Shown here one piece after another: positions 45,994 to 54,756 of a stretch of DNA of 64,000 bases (the first letter of the stretch is position 1; each line of letters begins with the position of its first letter). The translations under genes were made by a program, and so were the position numbers. The DNA comes from Cellulomonas timonensis (GTDB lineage: Bacteria > Actinomycetota > Actinomycetes > Actinomycetales > Cellulomonadaceae). The stretch is from assembly GCF_900046455.1 (NCBI RefSeq), contig NZ_FCOT01000012.1, positions 248,001 to 312,000 on the forward strand, written 5' to 3'. Under the pieces are notes generated by a model. That model was not told the origin of the DNA, searched no databases, and saw only the letters and a list, made by a program, of their open reading frames with translations.

Positions 45994-47127
45994 CTACTCC
46001 CCCGCAGCCCGTCGACGCGCGAGGATCTCGTCGAGGTTCATCGACCCCGTGGTGGTCGCGGGCTGCTCGATGGGCGTGCGGCCACCGTCGGCCTCGGCTG
46101 CGGCCGTGCGGCTCACGCCGTCGGCGTCGAGGGTGGAGCCCCGCAGGTCAGCGCCTGCGACGGGCTGCGCCGCAGCGGTGGAGCCCTCGACCTCGCCGAG
46201 CGGCGCGGGCTCCCGGCGCGGAGCCGAGGCCTTGAGCGTGTACGTGGGGCGAGGCACCGGAACCGGCGACCAGGCGTCCTCGTCCTGCTCGGCGGCGCTG
46301 GGGTCCACGCGGGAGCTGCGGCGCACCACGGGGATGGTCCCGCTCGCCGCGCTGGGCGTGGCCGCGGCGACTGCGCCGGGGACGCTGGCGGGCCCCTCGA
46401 CGTTGTCGATGATGCGGGCGAACACCTCGGTGTGCGCGTCCGAGGGCCGCACCGCACGCCCGGTGACCGCAGGCGACTGCGCGGTGGCCCGCGCCGGGGG
46501 CAGCGCGTGCTCCTGCAGCCGGCGCTCCCACTCCGCGTCGGCGGCGTGGCCCGAGACCACGGCGCGGCGGCCCAGCACCAGCACGGATCCGAGCAGCACC
46601 GTGGGCGCGGCGCCGGCCAGCAGCGTGACAGTCGTGAGTCCCGCGACCGTCCAGCCCGCGATGCTCGCCACCAGCAGCGCCAGCGCGAGCACGGCCCTGC
46701 GGCGTGCGGCGGCGCCCCGTCGGGCGACGGCGGCCGCGTGCGCGGCACGCTGCTGCGCGGCACGACGGGCAGCGTCGGCGCTGATCCTGTCCTGAGTCCC
46801 GTGAGGTCGATCCACGGCCATGCCTCCGTTCGCACCGCCGGACGCCCCGAGCGGGATCCCCCGACCCGGGGTGAGCAACTTGACCCGCTGTTCGGCGACC
46901 GTCGAGCAGTCAGCCGAGGCAGTGAGCAGGATAGGCGTCGAGCGCTCCCTGCGCGGGCTCCGGCGACGAGGCCGGTCCGCGACGGCGAGCACCCGCAGCG
47001 CACCCGAGTGGCGGTCGTCGATCCGCGCCTCGAGGAGCTGTTGGCGATGCCGCAGCCGGTGCGGCATCAGGTACGCGCCCCACAGGCCGACCACCGCGAG
47101 GGTGACGAGGCCGGCAGGAGTGTCCAC
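45994..47127 (-). CDS. Membrane protein of the GlpR/SepX family (divisome-associated)
   Basis: The 377-residue protein has an N-terminal span (GLVTLAVVGLWGAYLMPHRLRHR), a basic cytoplasmic loop rich in Ala/Arg, two further spans at about 143-190, and a ~185-residue soluble tail ending MNLDEILARRRAAGE. The GLWGAYLMPHRLR start and its position after galU-glp-rimJ match the membrane receptor of the gephyrin-like Glp in Corynebacterium (GlpR) and SepX of Streptomyces. In those organisms it recruits Glp to the septum through FtsZ and influences polar growth. The assignment rests on topology and gene order. Confidence 0.75.
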   Translation of the reverse strand: MDTPAGLVTLAVVGLWGAYLMPHRLRHRQQLLEARIDDRHSGALRVLAVADRPRRRSPRRERSTPILLTASADCSTVAEQRVKLLTPGRGIPLGASGGANGGMAVDRPHGTQDRISADAARRAAQQRAAHAAAVARRGAAARRRAVLALALLVASIAGWTVAGLTTVTLLAGAAPTVLLGSVLVLGRRAVVSGHAADAEWERRLQEHALPPARATAQSPAVTGRAVRPSDAHTEVFARIIDNVEGPASVPGAVAAATPSAASGTIPVVRRSSRVDPSAAEQDEDAWSPVPVPRPTYTLKASAPRREPAPLGEVEGSTAAAQPVAGADLRGSTLDADGVSRTAAAEADGGRTPIEQPATTTGSMNLDEILARRRAAGE

Positions 47128-47229
47128 GTCATGACGGTAGGGGCAGGCCCGTCACCACCCGGGGATCGCCCTCGGCGTGTCGCGCTCCCCCTCCGCCCAC
47201 ACGCCGACGCGCCCGGGTATGAGCAGTTC

Positions 47230-47826
47230 TCAGCGTCGCGCGCGCCACCGCGCGAGCAGGCCGCCCGGCGGCAGCTCCTCGACGGTCAGGGCGAATGTCC
47301 GGTGGTCGCACCACTCGTCGCCGATGTGCAGGTAGCGCTCGCGGACGCCCTCGTCCCGGAAGCCGAGCTTCTCGACGACGCGCAGCGACGGCCCGTTCTC
47401 GGGGCGGATGTTGACCTCCACCCGGTGCAGCCCGAGCGCCCCGAAGCAGTGGTCGCTCGCCATCGCCACGGCCGTGGGGATGATGCCCCGGCCGGCGACG
47501 TGCCGTGACACCCAGTACCCGATGGACGCCGAGCGCAGCGAGCCGTACGTGATCCCGGCGACGGTGAGCTGCCCGACGAGCCGCCCCTGGTGGTCGACGG
47601 CGAACGGGAGCGCCGCGCCTGAGCGGGCCTGCCTGTTGAGCGACCGCACGAACTCCCCGAACGAGGGCCGGGGCCCGCGCACTGGCACGGGCGACGTGGC
47701 GTCCCACGGCTCGAGCCACGCGGTGTTCTGCGCGCGCAAGGCCATCCACGCGTTCCCGTCACGCCTGCGCAACGGCCGCAGCCGCACGTCGCCGTCGGTG
47801 AGCACCACGGGCCAGCCCGGCGCCAT
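47230..47826 (-). CDS. rimJ: GNAT-family N-acetyltransferase (RimJ/RimL-like)
   Basis: The 198-residue protein has the GNAT core: VRLRPLRRRDGNAWMALR, a beta-bulge near VGQLTVAGITYGSLRSASIGYWV, the acetyl-CoA loop VAGRGIIPTAVAMASDHCFG, and VEVNIRPENGPSLRVVEKLGF. These are the RimJ/RimL motifs for N-terminal or small-molecule acetylation. The ATG overlaps the glp stop by one base (TGATG), so the two are translationally coupled. Confidence 0.92.
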   Translation of the reverse strand: MAPGWPVVLTDGDVRLRPLRRRDGNAWMALRAQNTAWLEPWDATSPVPVRGPRPSFGEFVRSLNRQARSGAALPFAVDHQGRLVGQLTVAGITYGSLRSASIGYWVSRHVAGRGIIPTAVAMASDHCFGALGLHRVEVNIRPENGPSLRVVEKLGFRDEGVRERYLHIGDEWCDHRTFALTVEELPPGGLLARWRARR

Positions 47827-49055
47827 CAGCCCTCCAGCACCAGGCAGTGCACCCGCTGGCCCGGGTGCACGACGGCGTCCTGCTCGCCCACCACCGCGAG
47901 CGCGTTGGCCCGGGACAGCGCGGTGACGGACGGCACGCCCGGGTCGCCCACCGGGGTGACCTCGTAGCCCTCGTCCGGCGACCCGACGACGAGCGCCGGC
48001 ACGAACTGCCGCAGCCCGGGCGGGGAGGCCCACCCGACGGTGGCCTCGGCGGTCACGGACGGGCGGAACAGGTCCGCGTGCCCCGCCATGGCCCGCAGCG
48101 CCGGGCGCACGAACACCTCGAAGGACACCTGGGCCGCCACGGGGTGGCCCTGCAACGCGAAGATCGGCACGGCGCCGTCCCCGCCCAGCCCGGCGACGGT
48201 GCCGAAGCCGTGCCGGTGGCCGGGCGACATGGCGACATGGTCGAACCGGACGGTGCCCAGCGGGGCCAGCACGTCCTTGACGGTGTCGTTCGCGTACTCG
48301 CTCAGCCCGCCGGTGGTGAGGATCAGGTCGGCGCGGACCAGTTGGTCCTCCAGCGCCTCGCGCAGCGTCGCCCTGTCGTCCGAGACGATGCCGACCCGTC
48401 GGGCGGAGGCGCCCGCGTCGCGCACCGCGGTCTCCAGCGCGTGCCCATCGGCCTCGTACACGCGGCCCTCGCGGCGCGGGGAACCCGGCTCGACGAGCTC
48501 GTCGCCCACCGAGACGATCACCACGCGCGGCGTCGGGTGCACCCGGATCCGCCCATGCCCGAGCGTCGCCGCCAGGGCGAGCTGACGGGCCCCGAGCCGG
48601 GCGCCCGCCGCGAGGACCACATCGCCCGCGCGGGCGTCCGAGCCCGGCAGCCGCACGTGCTGCCCGGGGACGGCCGGCCGCTGCAACGCGACCCGGGCCG
48701 TGCCCGGGTCGGTCTCCTCCACCGGGACCACCGCGTCGGCGCCCGGCGGCAGCCGGGCGCCGGACGCGATGCGCACCGCCTGGCCGGGCGCCAGCCGCAG
48801 CAGGCCCTCCGCCCCGACCATGACGTCATGGGCCACCGGCAGCGTCCGGGTGCTGGTGGGCCCCGCGTCCGCGGTGTCGTAGGCGGCCACGGCGTACCCG
48901 TCGCGGGCCGCCACGGGCGCCGGCGGCACGTCGAGGCCGACGGTGATGTCGGTGGCGAGGATGCAGCCGACGGCGTCGGCGAGGACGACGTCGAGCGGGG
49001 CGACCGGGCCGACTGCGCCCAGCACCGCCGCCAGGTGGTCCTGGACGGATCTCAT
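47826..49055 (-). CDS. glp: MoeA/gephyrin-like protein, probable division factor Glp
   Basis: From ATG 49055 (MRSVQDHLAAVLGAV) the product is 409 residues with full MoeA architecture: domain I/II APVAARDGYAVAAYDT, the molybdopterin-binding segment LTTGGLSEYANDTVKDVL, and ALQGHPVAAQVSFEVFVRPAL, then the C-terminal beta domain. The canonical MoeA loop (GGVSVGD) reads GGLSEYAND here. In Corynebacterium the equivalent gene in galU-glp-rimJ-glpR encodes a gephyrin-like FtsZ-binding protein, and the genes here are in the same order. No other molybdenum-cofactor gene is in the window. I infer a role in division rather than cofactor synthesis. Confidence 0.8.
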   Translation of the reverse strand: MRSVQDHLAAVLGAVGPVAPLDVVLADAVGCILATDITVGLDVPPAPVAARDGYAVAAYDTADAGPTSTRTLPVAHDVMVGAEGLLRLAPGQAVRIASGARLPPGADAVVPVEETDPGTARVALQRPAVPGQHVRLPGSDARAGDVVLAAGARLGARQLALAATLGHGRIRVHPTPRVVIVSVGDELVEPGSPRREGRVYEADGHALETAVRDAGASARRVGIVSDDRATLREALEDQLVRADLILTTGGLSEYANDTVKDVLAPLGTVRFDHVAMSPGHRHGFGTVAGLGGDGAVPIFALQGHPVAAQVSFEVFVRPALRAMAGHADLFRPSVTAEATVGWASPPGLRQFVPALVVGSPDEGYEVTPVGDPGVPSVTALSRANALAVVGEQDAVVHPGQRVHCLVLEG

Positions 49056-49113
49056 CTGCGCATTCTGCCCCGACGGCGGCCACGGGACGGACCCGGACCG
49101 CCGTCGGCGCGGC

Positions 49114-50013
49114 TCAGGCCTCGAGCGTCGGGGTGAAGCCCACCAGCCACTCGCGGAAGTCCGGGCCCAGGTCCTCGCGGTCAGCGGCCAGGCGCACCAC
49201 GGCCTTGAGGTAGTCGAGCCGGTCGCCCGTGTCGTACCGGCGCCCGCGGAACACGACGCCGTACACCCCGCCGCCCTGCTCGGCCGGCAGGTCCGCGAGG
49301 GTGGCCAGGGCGTCGGTGAGCTGGATCTCGCCGCCACGGCCCGGCGCGGTGTTCTCCAGCACCTCGAAGACGGCCGGGTTCAGCACGTAGCGCCCGATCA
49401 CCGCGAGGTTGCTCGGCGCGTCCTCCGCGGCGGGCTTCTCCACGAGCCCGGTCACGCGCACCTGGTCGGCGGGGCCGTCCGCCAGCTCCTCGACCGCCGC
49501 GGCGCCGTACAGCGAGATCTGGCTGGGCTCGACCTCCAGCAACGCCACCACCGAGCCGCCGGTGCGCTCCTGGAGCGCGATCATCGTCGGCAGCAGCGGG
49601 TCCCGCTCGTCGATCAGGTCGTCGCCGAGCAGCACCGCGAACGGCTCGTCGCCGACGTGGTGCTTGGCCTGCAGCACCGCGTGCCCCAGGCCCTTCGGCT
49701 GGCCCTGCCGCACGAAGTGCACGTGGGCGAGCTCGCTCGAGCGCCTCACCGCGTCGAGCCGCGCGGGGTCGCCCTTGGCCTCCAGGGCGCGCTCGACCTC
49801 GGGGGCCGAGTCGAAGTGGTCCTCGATGGAGCCCTTGTTGCGACCGATGATGAGGAGGACGTCGTCGAGGCCCGCAGCCGCGGCCTCCTCGACGACGTAC
49901 TGGATGGCTGGCTTGTCGACGACCGGGAGCATCTCCTTGGGCGTCGACTTGGTGGCGGGCAGGAAACGGGTGCCGAGACCCGCTGCGGGGATGACCGCTT
50001 TGTGGAGTGTCAT
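49114..50013 (-). CDS. galU: UTP-glucose-1-phosphate uridylyltransferase
   Basis: The 299-residue enzyme has KAVIPAAGLGTRFLPATKST and PKEMLPVVDKPAIQYVVEEA, the nucleotide and sugar-phosphate sites, GLGHAVLQAKHHVGDEPFAV and GLVEKP. It makes UDP-glucose for glycans and surface polymers, and so supplies donors relevant to the polysaccharide locus at the left end. It is the first gene of the galU-glp-rimJ-glpR group, 58 bp before glp. A TAGCGT box lies 8 nt upstream of the ATG. Confidence 0.97.
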   Translation of the reverse strand: MTLHKAVIPAAGLGTRFLPATKSTPKEMLPVVDKPAIQYVVEEAAAAGLDDVLLIIGRNKGSIEDHFDSAPEVERALEAKGDPARLDAVRRSSELAHVHFVRQGQPKGLGHAVLQAKHHVGDEPFAVLLGDDLIDERDPLLPTMIALQERTGGSVVALLEVEPSQISLYGAAAVEELADGPADQVRVTGLVEKPAAEDAPSNLAVIGRYVLNPAVFEVLENTAPGRGGEIQLTDALATLADLPAEQGGGVYGVVFRGRRYDTGDRLDYLKAVVRLAADREDLGPDFREWLVGFTPTLEA

Positions 50014-50021
50014 GCCAGATC

Positions 50022-50027
50022 ACGCTA
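50022..50027 (-). promoter_or_regulatory. Candidate -10 element of galU
   Basis: TAGCGT on the minus strand lies 8 nt before the galU ATG with no Shine-Dalgarno. The same hexamer stands 6-7 nt before two other start codons in the window. Confidence 0.45.
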
Positions 50028-50139
50028 GCGTCGGTCGGCGATCCCGGCGCGCGAGATTCGTCACACTTCTCCCGTAGATGTGAAATGTCCGTGAGAGTTA
50101 GGACACACGTGCCAGAGGTCCCAGGTCACCTTTGCGAGA

Positions 50140-50805
50140 ATGGTCCACATGCGCAGCGCTGCACAGCCCTATCCCACCGCCTCCGAGGGCTTGGAGGTCG
50201 AGGACCTCAAGGACTATCTGCGCAGGTCAATCAGGGCGTCCAGGACGGCTCGCTCAAGCCGCCGCCGCCTCGAGGCGGGGCCCGCACTGGCCTCCGTGGG
50301 GGAGACCGTCCCCGAGATCGCCGAGGCCCGCCGCGTGTCGGGGTACGCCGCGCGACCCACGGAGCCCGGCACCGGCCCCCTGCTGGAGCGCCTCGCCCCA
50401 CGGGGCGTCCGCGTGCTGCTGCCGGTGCTCGGCGCGGGGCTGCAACGCGACTGGGCCGAGTACGCCGGAGCCGAGGACCTGCGCCAGCGCGCGCCCGGCA
50501 GGCCGCCCGAGCCGAGCACCCCTCCGCTCGGCCCGGAGGCCATCGCCGAGGCGGACGTCATCGTCGCCCCCGCCCTCGCGGTCGACACCGCGGGCACCCG
50601 GCTCGGGCAGGGCGGCGGCTGGTACGACCGTGCGCTGCTGCACGCCCGCCCCGGGGTCCGGGTCATCGCGCTGGTCTACCCCGAAGAGGTGTACGACGCC
50701 GGGACGCGGCCGCTGCCCCGGCAGCGGCACGACCGCACCGTGGACGCCGTGGCCACCCCCGAGGGCTGGCGGTCGCTGCGCCCCGGTGACGACCGGATGG
50801 GCTGA
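50140..50805 (+). CDS. 5-formyltetrahydrofolate cyclo-ligase
   Basis: The 221-residue protein begins at ATG 50140 or 50149; the second is 7 nt after GAGAAT and may be a leaderless start. Family features are the basic helix KDYLRRSIRASRTARSSRRR, VRVLLPVLGAGLQRDWAEY, ADVIVAPALAVDTAGTRLGQ and GGGWYDRALL, the ATP/phosphate loop. It converts 5-formyl-THF to methenyl-THF, keeping folate cofactors usable. It is divergent from galU, as in mycobacteria (Rv0992c/Rv0993). Confidence 0.93.
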   Translation: MVHMRSAAQPYPTASEGLEVEDLKDYLRRSIRASRTARSSRRRLEAGPALASVGETVPEIAEARRVSGYAARPTEPGTGPLLERLAPRGVRVLLPVLGAGLQRDWAEYAGAEDLRQRAPGRPPEPSTPPLGPEAIAEADVIVAPALAVDTAGTRLGQGGGWYDRALLHARPGVRVIALVYPEEVYDAGTRPLPRQRHDRTVDAVATPEGWRSLRPGDDRMG

Positions 50806-50812
50806 CCCGGGA

Positions 50813-53389
50813 TCAGCTGTTGGCGCGGGCGGGCCTCAGGGTGAGCCGGTCCTCGGCCGCCTGGTCGGCAGCCTCAGCCGTGAACGGCCACGGGTAGCTC
50901 GACCCCTCCGCCCAGGCGCCGAGCTGGTCGGCGTAGTGCGGGCTGGCCGGGTGGCCAGACGCCCCGGTGAGCGTGACCCAGGTGCTGGAGTCCAGGTCGC
51001 CGAGGTCCACGACCATGCGCATCGACGGCGCCGCGCCCACCTCGAAGGAGTCCGACGCCGCATCCCAGGACGTCGCGTTGACGATCGAGGAGCCGCCGCC
51101 CACCGGCACCGCCCCGGGGTTCACCAGGCGGCGCACGATCGCCGGCATCGTGGGCCCGCCGAGCAGCGCATGCGTCGGCGCCGCAGCGTGCAGCCTGCCC
51201 CACGTCCAGTCGCTCGCGTCACGCCCCATCGCCACGGTGAGCTCGCTGCGCGCCGTGACGAGCGCCCGGGTGAGGATCTCGTCGCGCCCCTCCACGATGC
51301 CCACAGTGGTCCGGTCGTCCCACCACGCCGACTGCGGGTCGTCGAGCATCCCCGCGACCACCGTCAGCCAGCGTGAGCCGCCGCTCGGCTCGAACCCGTC
51401 GGGCAGGTCGTCCCAGAACGTCAGCTCGAGCAGCGTCGACCACACCGCCGCGAAGTACGCCGCCGCCGCCGAGTCGGCATCCGAGCGCAGGTCCCAGCTG
51501 CGCAGCAGCTCCTGGCCGTCGTCGTCCCACTCGTCGTCGATCTGCACCGCCAGCAGCGCGGGCATCAGGGCCTGCGCGAAGGGGTTGAGGTCGTCGAGCT
51601 GCAGCTCCTCGGTGCTGGCCACGTCGATCTTCTGGCCCGCCTCGATCTGGGCCACGAGGCGGTCGCGGATGGCCTGGGAGCGGTAGCCGTAGTCGAAGTC
51701 GTTCGTCATGAACGGGCCGGCGTCGAAAGCCGTCACCGCCTGGTTCGCGGCCACGATGTACCCCTCGACGGGGTCGAGGGCAGCGGGCAGCTCCTCGGCG
51801 GGCAGGTAGCCCTGCCAGTCGTAGGCGCTGTCCCAGCCTGGCCGCGGCCACGAGCCGTCGGACGGCAGGCTGGCCCCGGCGACGTCGTTGCGCACCGGGA
51901 TCAGGCCGGGCGCCTGGTAGCCGATGTGGCCGTCGACAGTCGCGAAGACGATGTTCTGCGCGGGCGCCGCGAACTGGGCCGCGGCGGCGGCGACGTCCTC
52001 GGCGTCCTCGGCGACGTTCAGCGCGAACAGGGCGTCCGCCGTGACGGACGGCTCCAGGGCCGTCCAGCGGAGCGCCACCTCGTACTCGCCCCACGGCGTC
52101 TCCTCGGCGACCGGCGCCTGGTGGGCCTCGCCGAGGTTGAGCACGTCGGAGACGATCGGGCCGTGCACCGTCTCGCGCACCGCCAGGTCGACGTCATCTC
52201 CGCCGTTGACCTTGATCGTCTCGATGCGGATGTCCATGGGCACGCGCTCGCCGTCGAGCAGCGTGGTCCGCTCGACCACCCGCTCCAGGAAGAAGTCGGT
52301 GACGTCCGCCGCCATGTTGGTCAGGCCCCAGGCGAGTTGGGCGTTGTGGCCGATGACGACGCCGGGGAAGCCCGCGAACGAGAACCCGGACACGTCGAAG
52401 GGGCACTCCTCCGACACCTTCGCGCAGGTCAGGGAGATCTGCGACCAGATGCCCGGCGCGGAGATCCCCAAGTGCGGGTCGTTGGCCAGGATCGGGTTGC
52501 CGGAGGCGGTGTGGTCGCCCGCGACGACCCACGAGTTCGAGCCGGTGCCCTCGCCGTCGGCGAGCAGGCGGGGCACCGCGGCGAGCGCGGCGTCGGCGGC
52601 GGCCAGCGCGTCCTGCAGCTCGGAGTCGGCCAGGTCGAGGTCAGAGCCCTCGACCACCGCGCTGACCTGCTGTGCGGTGGAGGCGTCGAGGATCGGGAGG
52701 TTGGACTCCTCGGGATAGGCCGGGAACAGCTCCTCGACGCGCGCGACGTCGCCCACGGCGGCGTAGGTCGTTGCCCGCGCGATCTCCTCGTCGTAGTTGG
52801 ACCGCAGGTCCCAGGCCATCGCCTTGAGCCACGCGAGGGAGTCCACCGGCGTCCACGGCTCCGGGTCGGCGACGTCGACGCGCATCCCGAGGATCGTGTA
52901 CTCGACGGCGATCTCGCCGGGCTCGCGATCCGCGAGGTAGGCGTTCACGCCGTCGGCGTATGCCTGCATGTGCTCCTGCGTCGACTCCGAGAGCAGGTCC
53001 CATTCCTGCTCGGCGACCTTGCGCCAGCCGAGCGTGCGGATCACCTTGTCGGCGTCCAGGGCCTGCTCGTCGGCGCCGACGAGCTCCGACAGCCGGCCCG
53101 CCGTGACGTGCCGGCGGTAGTCCATCTCGAAGAATCGGTCCTGCGCGTGCACGAAGCCCTGGGCGCGGAACAGGTCCGCGGACGTCTCCGCGGTGATGTG
53201 CGGGATCCCCTGCGCGTCGCGCGTCACCGTCACGGCGGCGTCCAGGCCCGACAGCTCGACCTCGCCCGACACCTGCGGGAGCGGGCGGCGCACGAGCACT
53301 GTGGTCACGACGACAGTGCCGACAAGCGTGAGCACGATGACCGTTGCGACGGCGGCGAGGACGAGGCGGCGAACACGGCGACGGGGCAC
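50813..53389 (-). CDS. Penicillin acylase family protein (Ntn hydrolase), membrane-anchored or secreted
   Basis: From GTG 53389 the precursor is 858 residues with an N-terminal hydrophobic segment (VLAAVATVIVLTLVGTVVV) after VPRRRVRR. The alpha-chain region has DAQGIPHITAETSADLFRAQ and GFVHAQDRFFEMDYRR. The autocatalytic junction is EGTGSNSWVV, making Ser284 the new N-terminal nucleophile of the beta chain. ANDPHLGISAPGIW, VIGHNAQLAWGLTN and a C-terminal GGGSSIVNATSW follow. Family members cleave amides such as beta-lactam side chains or acyl-homoserine lactones. The natural substrate is unknown. GTG 53413 is an alternative start. Confidence 0.9.
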   Translation of the reverse strand: MPRRRVRRLVLAAVATVIVLTLVGTVVVTTVLVRRPLPQVSGEVELSGLDAAVTVTRDAQGIPHITAETSADLFRAQGFVHAQDRFFEMDYRRHVTAGRLSELVGADEQALDADKVIRTLGWRKVAEQEWDLLSESTQEHMQAYADGVNAYLADREPGEIAVEYTILGMRVDVADPEPWTPVDSLAWLKAMAWDLRSNYDEEIARATTYAAVGDVARVEELFPAYPEESNLPILDASTAQQVSAVVEGSDLDLADSELQDALAAADAALAAVPRLLADGEGTGSNSWVVAGDHTASGNPILANDPHLGISAPGIWSQISLTCAKVSEECPFDVSGFSFAGFPGVVIGHNAQLAWGLTNMAADVTDFFLERVVERTTLLDGERVPMDIRIETIKVNGGDDVDLAVRETVHGPIVSDVLNLGEAHQAPVAEETPWGEYEVALRWTALEPSVTADALFALNVAEDAEDVAAAAAQFAAPAQNIVFATVDGHIGYQAPGLIPVRNDVAGASLPSDGSWPRPGWDSAYDWQGYLPAEELPAALDPVEGYIVAANQAVTAFDAGPFMTNDFDYGYRSQAIRDRLVAQIEAGQKIDVASTEELQLDDLNPFAQALMPALLAVQIDDEWDDDGQELLRSWDLRSDADSAAAAYFAAVWSTLLELTFWDDLPDGFEPSGGSRWLTVVAGMLDDPQSAWWDDRTTVGIVEGRDEILTRALVTARSELTVAMGRDASDWTWGRLHAAAPTHALLGGPTMPAIVRRLVNPGAVPVGGGSSIVNATSWDAASDSFEVGAAPSMRMVVDLGDLDSSTWVTLTGASGHPASPHYADQLGAWAEGSSYPWPFTAEAADQAAEDRLTLRPARANS

Positions 53390-53440
53390 GTTGCGAGGGT
53401 AGCCGGTGAGCACAGGCGCCGACCTGCCCTCGCGTCCGCG

Positions 53441-53446
53441 TAAGAT
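53441..53446 (+). promoter_or_regulatory. Candidate -10 element of fmdB
   Basis: TAAGAT stands immediately before, and shares one base with, the CIRCE-type inverted repeat. A repressor bound to the repeat would cover the transcription start. Confidence 0.5.
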
Positions 53447-53472
53447 TGGCACTCGAACTTGGAGAGTGCCAG
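53446..53472. promoter_or_regulatory. CIRCE-type HrcA operator upstream of fmdB
   Basis: TTGGCACTC-N9-GAGTGCCAG. The consensus CIRCE element is TTAGCACTC-N9-GAGTGCTAA, so 15 of 18 arm positions agree and the spacer is exactly 9. The inner 8 bases of each arm are perfectly complementary (TGGCACTC/GAGTGCCA), the A-to-G change being compensated by T-to-C. It lies 44 bp before the fmdB start codon, in the divergent region with the penicillin acylase gene. Confidence 0.85.
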
Positions 53473-53515
53473 CCGCGGATCTGTGGCCGGCACGTCGCTC
53501 GACCGGGGAGAGACA

Positions 53516-53917
53516 GTGCCCACCTACGCCTACGCCTGCACGGAGTGCGGCCACGCCTTCGACATCCAGCAGTCCTTCAGCGACGACACGCTGACGGTCT
53601 GCCCGGAGTGCGAGGGGCGGCTCCGCAAGGTGTTCTCCGCCGTCGGCGTGGTGTTCAAGGGCTCCGGCTTCTACCGCAACGACTCCCGGAACACGAAGTC
53701 GTCCTCGTCGGCGAGTGTGCCGTCGACGTCGGGCTCCTCGTCGTCGGGCGGCTCCTCGTCGGGCGACTCGGGCTCGTCCGCCTCGTCGAGCGGCTCAACG
53801 GCGGCATCCTCGGCCGGCACGTCGTCGAGTGGCTCGGCCTCGAGCGGGTCGTCGTCGACCGGATCGTCGGCCTCCTCCTCGAAGCCCGCTGCCGCGAAGC
53901 CTGCCGCCGCGAGCTGA
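53516..53917 (+). CDS. FmdB-family zinc-ribbon protein with disordered Ser-rich tail (Ruc-like)
   Basis: From GTG 53516, with GGGGAGAG just upstream, the product is 133 residues. The first ~50 residues form a CxxC...CxxC zinc ribbon (YACTECGHAFDIQQSF, VCPECEGRLRKVF). The remaining ~75 residues are almost only Ser, Gly, Thr, Ala and Pro with some Lys, and end in KPAAAKPAAAS. A zinc ribbon plus unstructured C-terminus is the architecture of mycobacterial Rv0991c (Ruc), a redox-regulated chaperone, and the genomic position is equivalent. The CIRCE element in front supports heat-shock control. Chaperone activity is inferred. Confidence 0.85.
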   Translation: MPTYAYACTECGHAFDIQQSFSDDTLTVCPECEGRLRKVFSAVGVVFKGSGFYRNDSRNTKSSSSASVPSTSGSSSSGGSSSGDSGSSASSSGSTAASSAGTSSSGSASSGSSSTGSSASSSKPAAAKPAAAS

Positions 53918-54024
53918 GCACTGCGGCACTGCCGCACTGCCGCGCTGATCCGCCCACAGCCCATCGGCTGGAGGGGATTCCCGCGGGAACCCGCGCTGGC
54001 CCCTCGACGTCCTCGCGCCGCGCC

Positions 54025-54030
54025 TAGCGT
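54025..54030 (+). promoter_or_regulatory. Candidate -10 element of the SAF-domain gene
   Basis: TAGCGT lies 6 nt before ATG 54037 with no Shine-Dalgarno, a leaderless arrangement. Confidence 0.45.
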
Positions 54031-54036
54031 CCGGGC

Positions 54037-54723
54037 ATGGTCATGTCCCGCCCACCCACGCCACGGGCCTCCCGGTCGGCCCGACGGCGCGCGCGCGTCC
54101 TGATGTGGCGGCCGCGCCTGCCGCTCGCCGCCCTCCTCGTCGGCGCCGCGGCGGCTGTGGCCGTCGGGCAGCTCAGACCCGCTCCGGCAGCCACCATCCC
54201 GGTGGTCGTCGCCGCGCACGCGCTGCCCGCTGGCTCCGTGCTCACCGCCGCCGACCTGCGCACCTCACCGCACCTGACCGGCTCCGCGCCGGACGGGAGC
54301 CTCCCCGTCGCCGACGACCTCGTGGGGCGCACGCTCGCCGTCCCCGCGCCCGCTGGCCTGCCGCTGGTCGACGGCATCGTGGCGGCCGAGGTCATCGCCG
54401 GCCCGCCTGGCACGGTGGTCGCGCCGGTCCGCTTCGCCGACGACGGGGTGGCCGCGCTGCTCACCCCCGGCGCCCGCATCGACGTGCTGGCCGCGGCCGC
54501 CGACGGCGCGGACCAGGACGGCCGCTACCTGGCTCGCTCGGCGCTCGTGCTCGCGGCGCCCGTCGACGCGCCGAGCGGCGCCGAGGCTGGGCCGCTCTCG
54601 CTCGGCGCCAACCCGGGCGGGCAGGAATCTGGCCCGGTGTTGCTCGCCGTCTCCGCCGATGACGCGGCGGCCCTCGCCGGCGCCGCCTCATGGGCCTCAC
54701 TGAGCCCGGTCATCGTGGGATGA
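54037..54723 (+). CDS. SAF-domain protein (CpaB/FlgA-like), membrane-anchored
   Basis: The 228-residue protein has a basic start, a single span (LPLAALLVGAAAAVAVGQL), and an extracytoplasmic SAF domain: IPVVVAAHALPAGSVLTAADL, PVADDLVGRTLAVPAPAGLPLVDGIV. The rest is RcpC/CpaB-like, with LLTPGARIDVLAAA. Such proteins act in pilus or flagellar periplasmic assembly, but actinobacterial copies often stand alone, and no pilus gene is in the window. It lies between fmdB and mscL, as in many related genomes. Confidence 0.8.
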   Translation: MVMSRPPTPRASRSARRRARVLMWRPRLPLAALLVGAAAAVAVGQLRPAPAATIPVVVAAHALPAGSVLTAADLRTSPHLTGSAPDGSLPVADDLVGRTLAVPAPAGLPLVDGIVAAEVIAGPPGTVVAPVRFADDGVAALLTPGARIDVLAAAADGADQDGRYLARSALVLAAPVDAPSGAEAGPLSLGANPGGQESGPVLLAVSADDAAALAGAASWASLSPVIVG

Positions 54724-54756
54724 TCCCCGCGCCCAGTTCCCCCCACAGGAGGCGTC

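Noticed and set aside
53389-53413. GTG 53413 as the start of the penicillin acylase-like protein
   Set aside because: It has a weak AGG nearby, but would add only 8 residues before the basic, signal-like VPRRRVRR start; kept as an alternative, not the call.
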